Below are positions 37,501 through 48,640 of a stretch of 64,000 nucleotides of DNA, one piece after another. The translations under genes and the position numbers were made by a program. This DNA is from Coturnix japonica (taxonomy: Eukaryota; Chordata; Aves; Galliformes; Phasianidae). The notes beneath the pieces are model-generated. The model was not told the origin of the DNA. It saw nothing but the letters and a program-made list of their open reading frames with translations, and did no database searches. Positions within the stretch are counted from its first letter, which is position 1, and each line of letters opens with the position of its first letter. The stretch is from positions 2,284,265 to 2,348,264 of the forward strand of contig NC_029528.1 in assembly GCF_001577835.2 (NCBI RefSeq), given 5' to 3'.

Positions 37501-37925
37501 AGATTAAAGAGCTCTTAGATAAGTCAGAGGTTTTTAAATTGGCTGGGGCTGCCTTAATCCTACAGTGCTGGAAGAACTGGCTTTAGTAATCTCAGAACTG
37601 TTAATGGTATCTCTGAATTCACGGGAGGGCTGAGGTGATAGCAGAAAACTGATGTATTACTTATCTCTGAAAGGTGGGAGAGGTGAGGGGAGAAGGAGCA
37701 GGAGAGTGATACAGCAGTCAGCTTACCCAGAACATCCAGAAAACTGCTGCAACAAATAATCACCACCCTGGAAAATAAGATGAGCAACAGCCAGTACAGA
37801 ATCACTGAGAACAAATCATGTCAAAACACTCTAATTTCAGTTTAAAGACTAACAGACCGTGTGGAGAGAAGGAAAACAGTAGATGTCAAATATATTGACT
37901 TCTGTCAGGCATTTGACACTGCTGG
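37501..37925 (+). repeat. Old CR1/L3-type LINE fragment, reverse-transcriptase region of ORF2
   Basis: The translated similarity is decayed but clear at the end. At 37879-37920 the frame reads VDVKYIDFCQAFDT, matching the RT block around the YLDFSKAFD motif of CR1/L3 LINEs. Upstream DNA follows the same order as these elements: a region like the GPDEIHPRILKELA block near 37530-37590, then AGAACAAATCATGTCAAAAC (about 37809-37828), the segment normally before the motif. The frame is broken several times and neither a 5' end nor a 3' tail is seen. Its divergence is much greater than that of the CR1 tails elsewhere in the window, so it is probably an ancient amniote-age insertion. Confidence 0.75.
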
Positions 37926-40423
37926 TACTTTGGTTTTGACCCCTTGCAGCGTTTTCCTTTCTTTTGTGTATTTTTAGAAATATAATTTAGAGGGAAATCA
38001 AAATTGGGCATTACCCAATTTAAAGGATCCTTTTAAGCCTAGTGATCCAATGTCCAAAGCTCAAGTCGAGCCTCAGAGCTTGTGAAGGCTGCAATGGCAG
38101 GCTCTTCCATTGCCTCTCAAGAGCTGAGCTGGGGGCTCGGATCACCTCCTAGGTGACAAAGTGTTTGTGTCTTGGCAGTCAGTGAGTACAGGGAAGGGAG
38201 CAAGCCATAAGGCATCCTCCACTGCAGACCCACCTGGAGCAGTGTTTGACCCTCTAGGCAGTAGCTGAAACCCAAAGGCACTGCCTGGAAGTGATGGGTG
38301 TTTTTCTTCATCACTAGGACCCCTGAGGCTTCTGCAATGCCATGGGTGCGCAGCCCACACTGAGAGGGGTGCCCCAGTTCTGCAGTGGTGCCAAGGTTGC
38401 CATTTCCCTTCAGCCTGTATCCTCTAAATCTACTATCCAAGAAATGCCTACACCCAAAGCTGTACCCCCAGAGGCTGCTGCTTTTCACCACGGTAGCAGT
38501 GGGCAGCTCCAAGCAGCACATCTGCCCAGGGCAGCCCTGCTCCTTCCTCACCTGGGCAGTGCTGTGCTGCAGGCAGCTGCTCGTGGCCTGGCCCTTCCCG
38601 TGGCAGGCAGCAGAACGAATCAGACACTTTGCATTTCATCAGCCTTCACAGAGAGTGCATCACAATTGTTCCCGCAGCAGGATGCTGAGCAAGCCAGCCT
38701 CAGCGAGCAGCACCTTCCTCTGCATCAGCTCATCTGTCTGGAAGAAAGGAATCAAGGGAAGGAAATGAAGATGTTACATCTGTAATCATATTTCACAGCT
38801 GCACAGCAATTTTCCTCCTGGTGCATTCAGCAGCTGGGATGCTGTGACCTCTGCCATAGCAGACAGCAGCTGGCCCATGGCTTATTGTGGAGGCGATGGG
38901 AGAGTCACAGAGGAGTGCTTTGCTTGGAGCAAAAGAGGAGCCTTTTGTTTCCAGGTGTTCTCAGAATATTCCCTGGTGGAGGTCACCTTGCAGTGCTGGA
39001 GGGCTGGGCAGTTGCTCCCCTTGTAAGGTGGGGGTCAGCTGTGCTGCTGCATGTCCCCTCCCTGGCACATGTTGGTAGAGTGCAGAGTGAGGGGTCTCAT
39101 TCTGAATGAATACCTGCTCCAGCTGCTCTCCTTGCTGGGATGGGCTGTACGGGAGCAGGCTGAGCTGGAGACAAAACATTTGCTAAGGAGGTGGGTGCTC
39201 CTGTGCTGCTTTCCTGGCTCAGCTGAGGTTGGGATGTTAAAAATGAGCTAATTTCTTCACAAGGCTCGTAATGTCATTTTAAATGATAGGGATAATGTAT
39301 CCACAGTTTGAAGCCCTGCATACAGACCTACATTTGTAATTTCTCTCAGCCATGTGCTGCAAACAGTCACCTACATTTTGGACATTTCAGTGCTGGATTT
39401 TACACCTATTTGGTTTGTAATATATGGCCCTTTTTAGGAAGGGTTGGGTTTACTTGTCTCAGTTATGAATCATCCATGCATTGCCAAAATGATGTAGACT
39501 CTAGGATGGGATATTACCAAAGTGCTATTAAATGTGCCTGCACCTTGTACTTCTCCAAATATTTACAGTATGGATTTCTTATGTCTGATTCCTTTGTTGA
39601 ATGGACCAGAGCAGCAGAATCCAACGTGACGTGCCATGTGGACATTGGCTGTAACCCAGCAGGGCTGATGGGCATTGATGGGCAGATTTCTGCTGCGTTT
39701 GTTGGAGAAGCAGCGTAAAGAATTAATGCAAAATGCAGAGAGGACCAAAATTTAAAACATCATTTTTGCTTGCCTCTATTGCTCCTTAACCAGGCTGCAG
39801 ATGTGATACTTAAACAAAATGCCATCTGTTGGCCTTTGTCACTGGGTGTGCTGTAAGTGCTGTTGGACTTAGGAGAGCTGTGGTTTGTGAGAAGTCAAAC
39901 TCCCGCTCCATTGCATCTGCATGTCAGCAGCACTGGAACGCTCATCGGGGACATTTTTCTCCTTAACAGCCAACTTCTGGTCATGCTTAATTACAGCAAT
40001 CACTTTTTATTCTGCTTTATGATGATCCGATACCATAAATTTTCTCTGCAGTTGGTAGAGAGGTGGTTTCTTGTCAGTCCTGCAGTGCAGAAAGACTCTG
40101 CCTTAATTCTAGATGGAGGGAAAGCTGAATATTTCCCTCTGCCTCCTGGAGCAGTTTCTTGTTGTTGCAGTCCTATTCGGCTGGTAGGAGATGAGCAGCA
40201 TTTCCCCCTTTAAACCCTCCTTTGCATGTAGGTTCCTCAGGTTGCTTGCTTTGGTTCGCACTGTTCCATTGGATGCTGGCAGCTGAGGTGCAGGCACACA
40301 ACCAGCTGTAGGTACATGTGGGGGAACCCATGGCTCCTGGCTGCTCTGTTCTGAGTACCCCCAATGGAGACCCCTGGAACTTGCAGGTATGAGTGGCAAA
40401 CAGGTGGGACTGGAAGATCATCA
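37926..40423. other. Intergenic, no gene recognised
   Basis: Partly GC-rich non-coding sequence. Open frames at 38117-38551 (minus) and 38342-38785 (+) are on opposite strands of the same stretch and neither matches a known protein. No repeat was recognised. Confidence 0.4.
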
Positions 40424-40685
40424 AGTGGTTTGGGTTGGAAGAGACATTATCTAGTTCCACCCCCTTGCTATAGACAGGGACACCCCCCAGCAGACCATGT
40501 TGCTCACTGCCCCATCCAGCCTGGCCTCGAACACCTCCAGGATGGGAGCATCCCCATTCCAGTGACTCATCACACAGCAACAGATTTCTTCCTAATATCT
40601 AGTCTAAATCTTCCCTCTTCCAGTTTAAAGCTATTTCCCCTTGTCCTGTCACTACATGCCCTCAGCATGACGATCTGGTTTGTAA
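40424..40685 (-). repeat. CR1 LINE 3' end, reverse orientation
   Basis: The longest CR1 copy in the window. On the + strand it reads TGGTTTGGGTTGGAAGAGAC, then CTAGTTCCACCCCCTTGCTA, CAGGGACACC, the ATCCAGCCTGGCCT(C/T)GAACACCTCCAGG block, and a pyrimidine-rich TTTCTTCCTAATATCTA region ending in CCCCTTGTCCTGTCACTACA. These are the reverse complement of the CR1 3' UTR and the end of ORF2. It is 5'-truncated. Confidence 0.92.
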
Positions 40686-43600
40686 AACGGAGGTGATGCA
40701 GTATGGAAGTAGGAAGTAGGAAAATCACTCCATCACCTTTTGCAATGTAGCCAGCAGTCTGCGTGCCTCTGCCTGGCTCTACCTGCGTGCAGAGGTGTCC
40801 CTGGGGGGACCATTGGCTTCATCTGTAACAAAAAAAGCATGCAGCCTAACAAAAGCCCCAAAGCCATATGGTTCAACATCTGATTTGTTTCAAGTCACTC
40901 AAGTGACAAGCTGAAAAACCCTCCCTTTCACATATGCTCAGGAGTTGAGGTGTGGATTTCTCCAGGAGAGGAAAAAAAAAAAAGCCTTCTGCCTGCCTTT
41001 GAAGGCAGGGCTCTGCCTTTGATGTAGCAGTGAGCAAGGAGGTGGCCGTGTGCTGCAGCACAGTGATGGCTCTGCTCCCTCCCAGGTACCTGCCCTGCCG
41101 CCTTATTTACAGCTCATAGAGAAAATGAGAAGCAGAGCCTTACAAAGCGCTGCTAATCCTGACCAGGCCAGGTTTATTGTAATTTGAAGCACAGTATATG
41201 TTTTGTCATATCTACTCTGCTGTTAAGGAAGGGGAGATTTTTTCATTCTAACAGACTCAAGGGTCAGGTGAGGGCACAAGTGGACACTTTTGGCCCTGAA
41301 ATAGCACTTTGGGACAGATTTGCTTGGAATGAGAACAACAACAATATGGGGTATGATGTGCAGCTCCGGGCTGCTGGGAGGAGCTGTGGCTGTGGGGAGC
41401 AAAGTGCTTGGGGCAGTTATGAAGTCTGCAGGAAATGAAGATTAAGTAAGTGATAGGAATGGTTACACCACAGGAATAGCACAGTGTGAGAGATGTTGGG
41501 GTAAGACCATGGGGCATGCCAGGGCCTTCCTGGGCGTGCAGGAGGGCACAGGGGTGATGTCCCCCTGCAGCAAAGCTGGGCCCAAATGGAGGCAGAAACA
41601 ATGACATTCAAATCCCAGCTTGGACAAAGTGATGAATTTAAATAACATGGGGCTTATTGCAAATTGAAATTTGAATCTAAATTGGAACAAACTCCACCAG
41701 TCGCTGCTTTCTTTGGTACTGGCAGCCCTCTCCTTCTCCCCAGCTCCTTCACCAAGTGAAGCAGCACCGTAAGCATCCGGAACCTACTATGCTGTAGCAT
41801 AGCTGCACAGCCATGCACTGCTCATCCCACCCCAGGTCTGAGCCCAGAGCTGTGCCTGGGGCCATGCACCGCCTGCAGCCTGCAGCTCCCTGTGCTGTAA
41901 TGTTGGCACTGAGCTTTGTTTGTCTGAGGGGGAAATTTCCCTCCCTTCTGGTTATTAAATTGCCTGTCCTGAGTTGAAAAGTGCATTGCAGCTGAAAAAG
42001 GCACAGAGCGCAGAGCTGCTAATACAGAGCTATTGCAGCAATTTGGTTTGCTCTCACACGGTAAATAAGAGTTAGCTGCTATTCTTTGATCAGCCCTTTT
42101 TTTCTGTTACGAACTGAATGTGTTGACAAATCGTGTCACCAGAATGAAATGCAAAGCTTTGATGAAATGAAAGGAAACGAGCTTGTGCTGGAGGCTTGAA
42201 AATGCACCTGGGGAGGCTGGGTGGGATGCAGTATGGCCTGGTCCAGAGCCACATCCAGCTGGAGGCACTGAGCTCCCAGCACTGCACTCACCCCAGCCAG
42301 CTCCATTCTATTCCTGCAGCTCCAGGCTGTGGGTGCAGGAGATGTGCAGGAGAAGTTTATGACCACCAGCAACCACTCACTCCTACCGAATCTAACAGCA
42401 CTTCATATCTGTTCTAAGTTTGTCTCTTCACCTTAATGAACACTGATTAATTAATCAGTACTAGTGAAGTTATTCTTTATACAGTCATATACTCAAATTA
42501 GTCAGAATTAAGTAGAAATCTTTGTTGTATTTTTGCAGTGGTTCCAGCACATGAAGCCCCAGGAAAATGCAGCATAGTTAAATCCCTGTGTAGTGTGGGA
42601 GAAGCTGTGTTATGGAATGGGTCTGTCCCTTCTGAGGAAGACTGAGAGATGTCCTCTGAGTGTGAAAACATTCAGGAAATCATCCTTTGCTCTTTGTGTC
42701 TGTAGCTGCTGGATGTCATCTGCAAGGCACGTCCTGTGTTCAACATGCACGGGTCAGCCTTGTGCTTGAAGGCTGTCTGCAGAAGTGGCAGCCCAGCAGG
42801 ATTGTTTGCACAAATGGAACAGCACGGCCTGAACGTCCCCTTCCGATGCCATGTGCTGGGACAAGCAGCGAGTGGAGAGCAGCAGGGTGTTCCCAGAAGG
42901 GCTGAGGATGTGGCCAAACAGCTCCTGGCAGCAGGTGCCAGGGTGGAAGTGGCTGTGGTTCCAGATAAGATGTCAGGTGCAGTGTGGGACTGCTGGGGAG
43001 CCGAGAGCTGCTGGTGTTGGTTGGAGAGCACGCAGGGCAAGGCTGATGGGGCTTCTGCAGTGTCCACACACCTTTAAACATCTGTTTCTAAATACTTAAT
43101 ATGAATTACGATGTAGTTGGCACTAATATCTATTTCTCTTGCTTGTAAATGCCAAAGGCTGATGAAGTAACTTCATGCTTTACTGATGTGGGATGCTCCA
43201 AGCTGAATGCCCGTTTTGTACTGTGTTAGCGGGGCTGCTGCTGTGCTACCAGCCCATTCTTACACAGTTCATTGCTGGAGCAAGTGTTTTCAGCATGTCC
43301 TAATGCAATAGGTGCAGACTGTTCCTGGTTTTGTGTAGGTATGTATGGAACTGGGAATGATCATTTAGTTGATCCTTTCTTTCTCATTGCAGGTTGGCAG
43401 TTGACCATTGCGTATAGGTGCATTACTGCATGGACGTTTCTGTTTCCACCAGTCTGAGGGCAGCTCTGCCCAATGCTTCCAGTTCTCATTGCCATCTCTT
43501 GCAAACAGAAATGGTAATGTGAAAATTTAGCTACTGAAAAACTTGAAGTGTGTTAAATGGGAGCTCTCTAAGTGGAATGGCACTGGTGTAGGTAGGAGCA

Positions 43601-46034
43601 CACACTGCTCCTTCCCCAGGGCACTCCATCCTGTCCTGTGCCCGGAGCCTGCTCTGAGCACATTCTGTTCCCCAGCTCCATTGGGTGATGTGGGCAGGAG
43701 AGCACCCTTTAATCAGGCTCTGCACCTCGTGGCACAGATGTGTACCCCATCCCGTATGGCTCAACAGATGCATTTGAGCACAGTTTTGTTGCAGCTCTGC
43801 CAGTTTTCCACCTTCATGGGTCCTCAGCAAAAGGTGTGGATCCATTTGTTGAAAACAGCTGAATCAGAAATGGAACATCTGCCCAGGAACAAACGTTCTG
43901 ATGAGGCCATGGGTGGCAAAACACACTCCGTGGTACTTTATTTTTGCCTGAGGCACCTCTTTCTTGCTGTCAACATAACACCTTGTCTGTCTGGGAGCAG
44001 AAGCAGCATGATGGGCTTACTGACAGCTTCTCTGCTCCTTTACTCCTTCCCTCTCATCACAGCCACTGCACAGCACGTGGAACTGCAGAACATGGAGCTC
44101 CTTTGCTGGTGCTTTGCTCAGTTGACCCACACAGGGCTGGGGATTGCCCTGGGGGAGGATGGGGATTAGCCCTGAAATCCTGATCCTGCAGGAGTCCTGT
44201 TCTACACAGTGAGCAATGAGTGCAGAGGTGTCCCTGGGCTCCTTCCTAGAGGCTGGGAAAGGGAGCTGTGGGAAGCCCACCTGCTGCAGGAACAAATGCT
44301 TCCTCCCACAGGGAGATGCATTGCTCTGTGTGAGCTTTACTGCCCATGCAGGGCAGGTCTTTCTCCTCCCCTTGCCTTAAGGTTTGCACTTTGTTTTGTC
44401 TGCGTCTGCTGGATCTCGCAGGGAACTCTTCAGAGTGGAGGTCACAGCTGTGCAGGGGCTGAGCACCTTTTGCTGTGGAAAAAGGACCAGAGCAGGCAGG
44501 GGAAAGCCTCTGTGTGATGTGAAAGGCCCTTGAAGCAACCTGACTTCAGGAGAAAGCCAGGAGGGGTAAAATGGTCTGTGACCTCTCGGCGCTGGCCTGA
44601 TTGGAGCTTGAAAGGGAGCTCTGGAGCCCTGCTGCTCACTGCTCGAGCAGTGACCTCCTCCCTGTGCAAGTTAATTCAGCCAGGAGCATCCTGAAAGCTC
44701 TTGAGATCAGTATCTGTAAGGGACAGGGATGGCCCTCAGCCTTCCGGAGAACAGCAGTGCTGCGAGGGAAGGTCCGAGAGAGATTTTGCAGCTTCCTGGT
44801 GTTATCTCAAACCTTCATCTCCAAATGCAAAGGCTCATAGGGACTTTGTATTCTGGTAGTGTAACACCGAATGTCCTCGTTCTTCAGGTATTTATAGCAA
44901 CTTACACAGCTCCCATAATAGCTTTTGTGGCTCAGCACCTCACAACAGAGCGCATTGTTATCCCCTTTCCATGGATGTGGAATTAGGGCACACAGATGCA
45001 GCCGTTTCTGCTGGATTTCCCATAACCCAGAGCAGAGCCCTGGCCCCACAGTGCTGTGAGCTGCCCCAGATGTGAGTGAGCCCTTGCTCTGTGCCTCGGT
45101 TTCCCCATCCACAAAGGCTGCATTGTAACAGGTTAACCAGCAGGCTGAAGTGGTACAAAGCTGAATTGCTTTCTGCTAACTCTAATTGCTTTCTCGCACC
45201 CTGATAGTGCAACCAGCATGATGCTCTTTTGCATTATGGTGCTGTGATGATGTTATGCTGCAGCGTAGGAGTTAAATTCTCCAGTGTTCTCCCCTACTGA
45301 CAGAATAACTTGACAGTGGGAATGGAACTCAGCTTTCTCCTGGATATGGAACTCTGGGAAGATGGTTTCCCCCAGTTCAACCAAAGCTGCTGTGATACAG
45401 AGATGGTGCTCCATAATGTTTCCATTAATGCTGCCATAGGAATGCCTGCAGCTCGCAGCCCCTGCATGTTGTCCTGCTGGTACTGAACACACGTGTAGCC
45501 GTGTGCCTGCTCCAGCAGTGCTGCAGCCCAAAGCTGTGCCTGCTCTGCAGAGCTGTGCTCCAGCACGTGTACATCAAAGGTCTGGGAGGCCTTTGGTGGA
45601 GATGTGCTGTGCAGATGGGAACTTAGAATTTCTAATAGGGAGGTACAGATGCAAGACCCTTTAAGGATTATGTTCTGTGCAGTGCAACACTTCTCTATGG
45701 CCAGGGGCTTAATGTGCTCTGTTTCCTGATGGTGATTAGCTGGATTACGTTGTATTGATAGAGTAGGAGCGGGACAGTTGCAATAAATGCAATGAGCAGT
45801 GTTTGCTCTGTGCCAGCTGTGGAGCTTTGGGCACACAGGGCTGGAGGTGTTGGGCAGCACTCGGGGCTGTGGGCTCTGTGGCATCTGCTGCTCCAAGCAG
45901 GCACTGCGGGACACAGGGCTGGGGGCACCCCTGGGCACGCAGGGCCCTGCAGTGCAGAACCAGTGCTTCTGACCTGTGGGATGCAAAGGAGGAAAAGGTG
46001 AAGCAGGGAGGGCAGCAGTAGAAGGAGGCTCAGA
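40686..46034. other. Intergenic, no gene recognised
   Basis: A GC-moderate stretch with unusually many long open frames on both strands, such as 43543-44169 (+, 208 codons) and 45294-45986 (minus, 230 codons). I recognise no domains, and the overlapping opposite-strand frames point to stop-poor sequence, not genes. No mobile element was recognised. Confidence 0.4.
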
Positions 46035-46240
46035 TTACATCAGGGCTGCATTTTAATTGCATTGTTGAATTCCAGTTTCTAACTCCCCGAGACCAGACAT
46101 CAAACGGAGTGTTAAAATTGCTCAAAACCAAGCTGCAAGTCTCAACACCAGAATGCCTATTACACTTATCTGTGACCTTTTTAACGTTAAAACCGCCGTA
46201 TTATTATTATTTTTACATCTCCATGTTATTATTAGGCTTC
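46035..46240. promoter_or_regulatory. Candidate conserved non-coding element
   Basis: An AT-rich, repeat-free block set in GC-richer DNA, with motif-dense short words (TTTTAATTGCATTG, ACACTTATCTGTGACC with a GATA site, TTTTTAACGTTAAAA as an inverted repeat). Such islands in a gene desert next to a developmental gene often prove to be enhancers. This is inferred from texture alone. Confidence 0.25.
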
Positions 46241-46700
46241 TGAAATCTGCTGCAGCTTGATTTGTGGAAACTGCTTAGTCACTGGCACCGGTGCTGTGCT
46301 GTGAGGGAGGGATGCTGTACGGTGCCTTGGCAGCCCAGCACCCCATTGCCCAGGCAGCCCAGTGCCCTCAACTGCTCCTGCTGGCAGCCTTCCTCTGTGA
46401 AGGCTATGGGGGAAATGGCCCCACACCCAATTAACGAACCCTTCCAATCAGCCGGGTTGCACCAGCTTCATTCTTCACATGAAAAGCAAGCTTTGGTTCT
46501 GCTACATGCTTTGCAAAGAGCTCTGCCCTAGATTTTAGACAGGTTGTGGGCTGATGAAGTTGAGATTTGGGTATTGGAAGAAGCGCCTTCGGTGACAGAA
46601 GCAAGAAATGCTGTTAGAGAAACCTCCTGCTTTATTCTGGAGCGCTGCTGTGTCCTTTGCTGCCATTCAGCAGCCCTTGGAGTGCTTCCCCACATATCGG

Positions 46701-46794
46701 TCTGTGGGCTGTCCCTGCTCATTGCAGAGAATGGGGACCCAATGGGCTTGGAAGGTCCCTTCCAACTCAACCATTCTGTGACTCTGTGGCTCTC
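46701..46794 (+). repeat. CR1 LINE 3' tail
   Basis: CTGTCCCTGCTCATTGCAGA, then CTTGGAAGGTCCCTTCCAAC, TCAACCATTCTGTG and ACTCTGTGG: the typical CR1 3' end with its octamer tail. Less than 100 bp is preserved. Confidence 0.88.
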
Positions 46795-48159
46795 AAAGCC
46801 CAAACAGGGAAGGGTTCTGTGCTGAGCCATGCACTGCTGTCTGTGACCTGGCTCAGCCGAGCTCATACCCAGAGCAGACACTGCAGGACAGGCCCTTACA
46901 TGACAGCATTCAGCCTGGGTTTTACATACACGAGACCATAGTAAGTGCTAATAATTGACTGTAGTCTGAACAGACCAATTATAAACCTGTTTCTCTCTGT
47001 TATTTGCTGAGTAATGGCTGTGTTGAGCTCTTCATAAAGCAAACGCAAGATCCCAGACCTCAGCCCTGAACCATGTGTGCCTGCATGGCTCCGGAGGGAC
47101 GGGTGCTGTCCTTCTCCTTGCTCAAACCTCACTGTGCTGCAGAGCTGCCATCTGGACTGTAGCAACAGGCAAAAGGAGAGGGATAACATCCCAACTGCCT
47201 TCATCCCAGTTTCTTTTATGGGTAGGTTTGAGGCTCACTAATGGAGAGTACCTCTTTGCAACACACTGTTGTCTTGGAGGTCCAAATGGGAGGGCCAAAG
47301 AGCACCCCGTGAGTAAGGAGCTTAGCCTGGCATGTCCTCGCACTGGAATAAGCCTTTGTTGAACACATTCAAGGAGCTACCAGAAGTAAAACAATGATTC
47401 TGCTTGGCAGAGTCTGGTGGACAAAAAGAGGCACAGATATAAAGTCCTGAACTGCTGAGAGCAGTTGGAAATAACGGATTAGTTCTTCTCTCCTGACTCA
47501 ACGCCTTTATTCCTTCAGACATGATTTTTTATTGCCCGTGCTCCTGTAATGTGTTGTGGTGACTCAGTGAAAGGTCTGCAATAACGTTTCATTGCTGGGA
47601 AGTCACCAGATAGCCACAATTCATCGCCCAGGCTCACACGGTTACAAGTGCTTAGAATACAGCCAGAAATGGGCCGTAATTGATAGGAGAGGATAAAATA
47701 AGAGCTGGGGAAAGCATTGCAGAGTATTTATTGAGGAATTACACACTCGGAAAGCAATGTTCTGGACAAGTTCTGGGAATGACATGAGTTGTCTGATGCT
47801 GTACCTGATGGGACAGCCGTGCTGCCGCAGTGTATTTCACCTTTCTATTCCAACAGAACACCCCAGGCCCTGCCAGCTCTGTATGACAGCCCGTCAAGCC
47901 CCTTCATGGGGACCTGATTCAGTGTGCTCTCTCTGCAGGGCCATCCAAGGGCCACAAGCTGAGCTTGGCTTTGTAACAAACCTGTTGACTTAAGGCATTT
48001 GGGGGCATAAATCCAATAGATCCGTGTTTTGCAGAGCGTACTGTCAGCCAAGTCCCTTTTGCTAAAAGGAATTATATTCTAAAGCAAACACAAAACAGCA
48101 AAACTGGGAGGGTATAAAAATCGAGAGCTGGCTGTGCAGCATCGTGCAGCCCTGTCCCG
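46795..48159. other. Intergenic, no gene recognised
   Basis: Non-coding. A repeat-free block at about 47520-47700 has the look of a conserved element but no decisive motif. Open frames are short and overlapping. Confidence 0.35.
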
Positions 48160-48640
48160 GTCTGGATCCATTTCTCAACTATTGTCTGCTTTCAGTCCAA
48201 TAGTAAAGTCATATTTATTTACTTGGCTCCGCTGCGTTAATGAAAAAGCCACTTAACAAAACAAATAGAAGGAAGGACATTTGCAACCAATTATGGTATT
48301 GCTGATCAGTCAAATTGCGCTGGAAATTACATGTTGGAGTTCATTCGAGGCAGCTGATCAATTACCTGGTAGCTTGGCATCAGCGCACCGTATCAACTTC
48401 ATAAATCAATTTAATTTCAGCCTCTGCGCCAGAATATATATACGTATATTCAATATGACATCAATATTATATAATGATGGTTAAAACTAATTGGCCAAGC
48501 GCTGCGCTTTCTTATCTGCTTTGCAGCCCTGCCGCAGCCCGGCGGTGTTCCAGCGGCCTGAAGCAGTGTGGAATTTGGCTAGCTATTCTTTAAATATACC
48601 CTTGGGCACCATTTAAAATGGTGTTTTTAAAGCCTTTCTT
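48160..48640. promoter_or_regulatory. Candidate conserved enhancer block
   Basis: About 480 bp of AT-rich, repeat-free sequence between GC-rich neighbours. It holds homeodomain-type ATTA/TAAT words, CAATTA, two TGATCA palindromes (about 48302 and 48355) and an inverted repeat, GAATATA...TATATTC, near 48432-48451. Stops occur in all frames, so it is not coding. The sharp change of composition and motif density suggest purifying selection. Confirmation needs alignment to other birds. Confidence 0.35.

Noticed and set aside
42672-43099. Dense set of open frames on both strands
   Set aside because: Five overlapping frames of 72-131 codons over the same bases cannot all be coding, and none resembles a known protein.
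43543-44169. 208-codon + strand frame as a possible gene
   Set aside because: No domain, signal or homology recognised, and no splice partners or promoter nearby. Overlapping minus-strand frames are equally long.
45294-45986. 230-codon minus-strand frame as a possible gene
   Set aside because: The amino acid make-up looks random, there is no recognisable motif, and it lies in a stop-poor region with frames on both strands.
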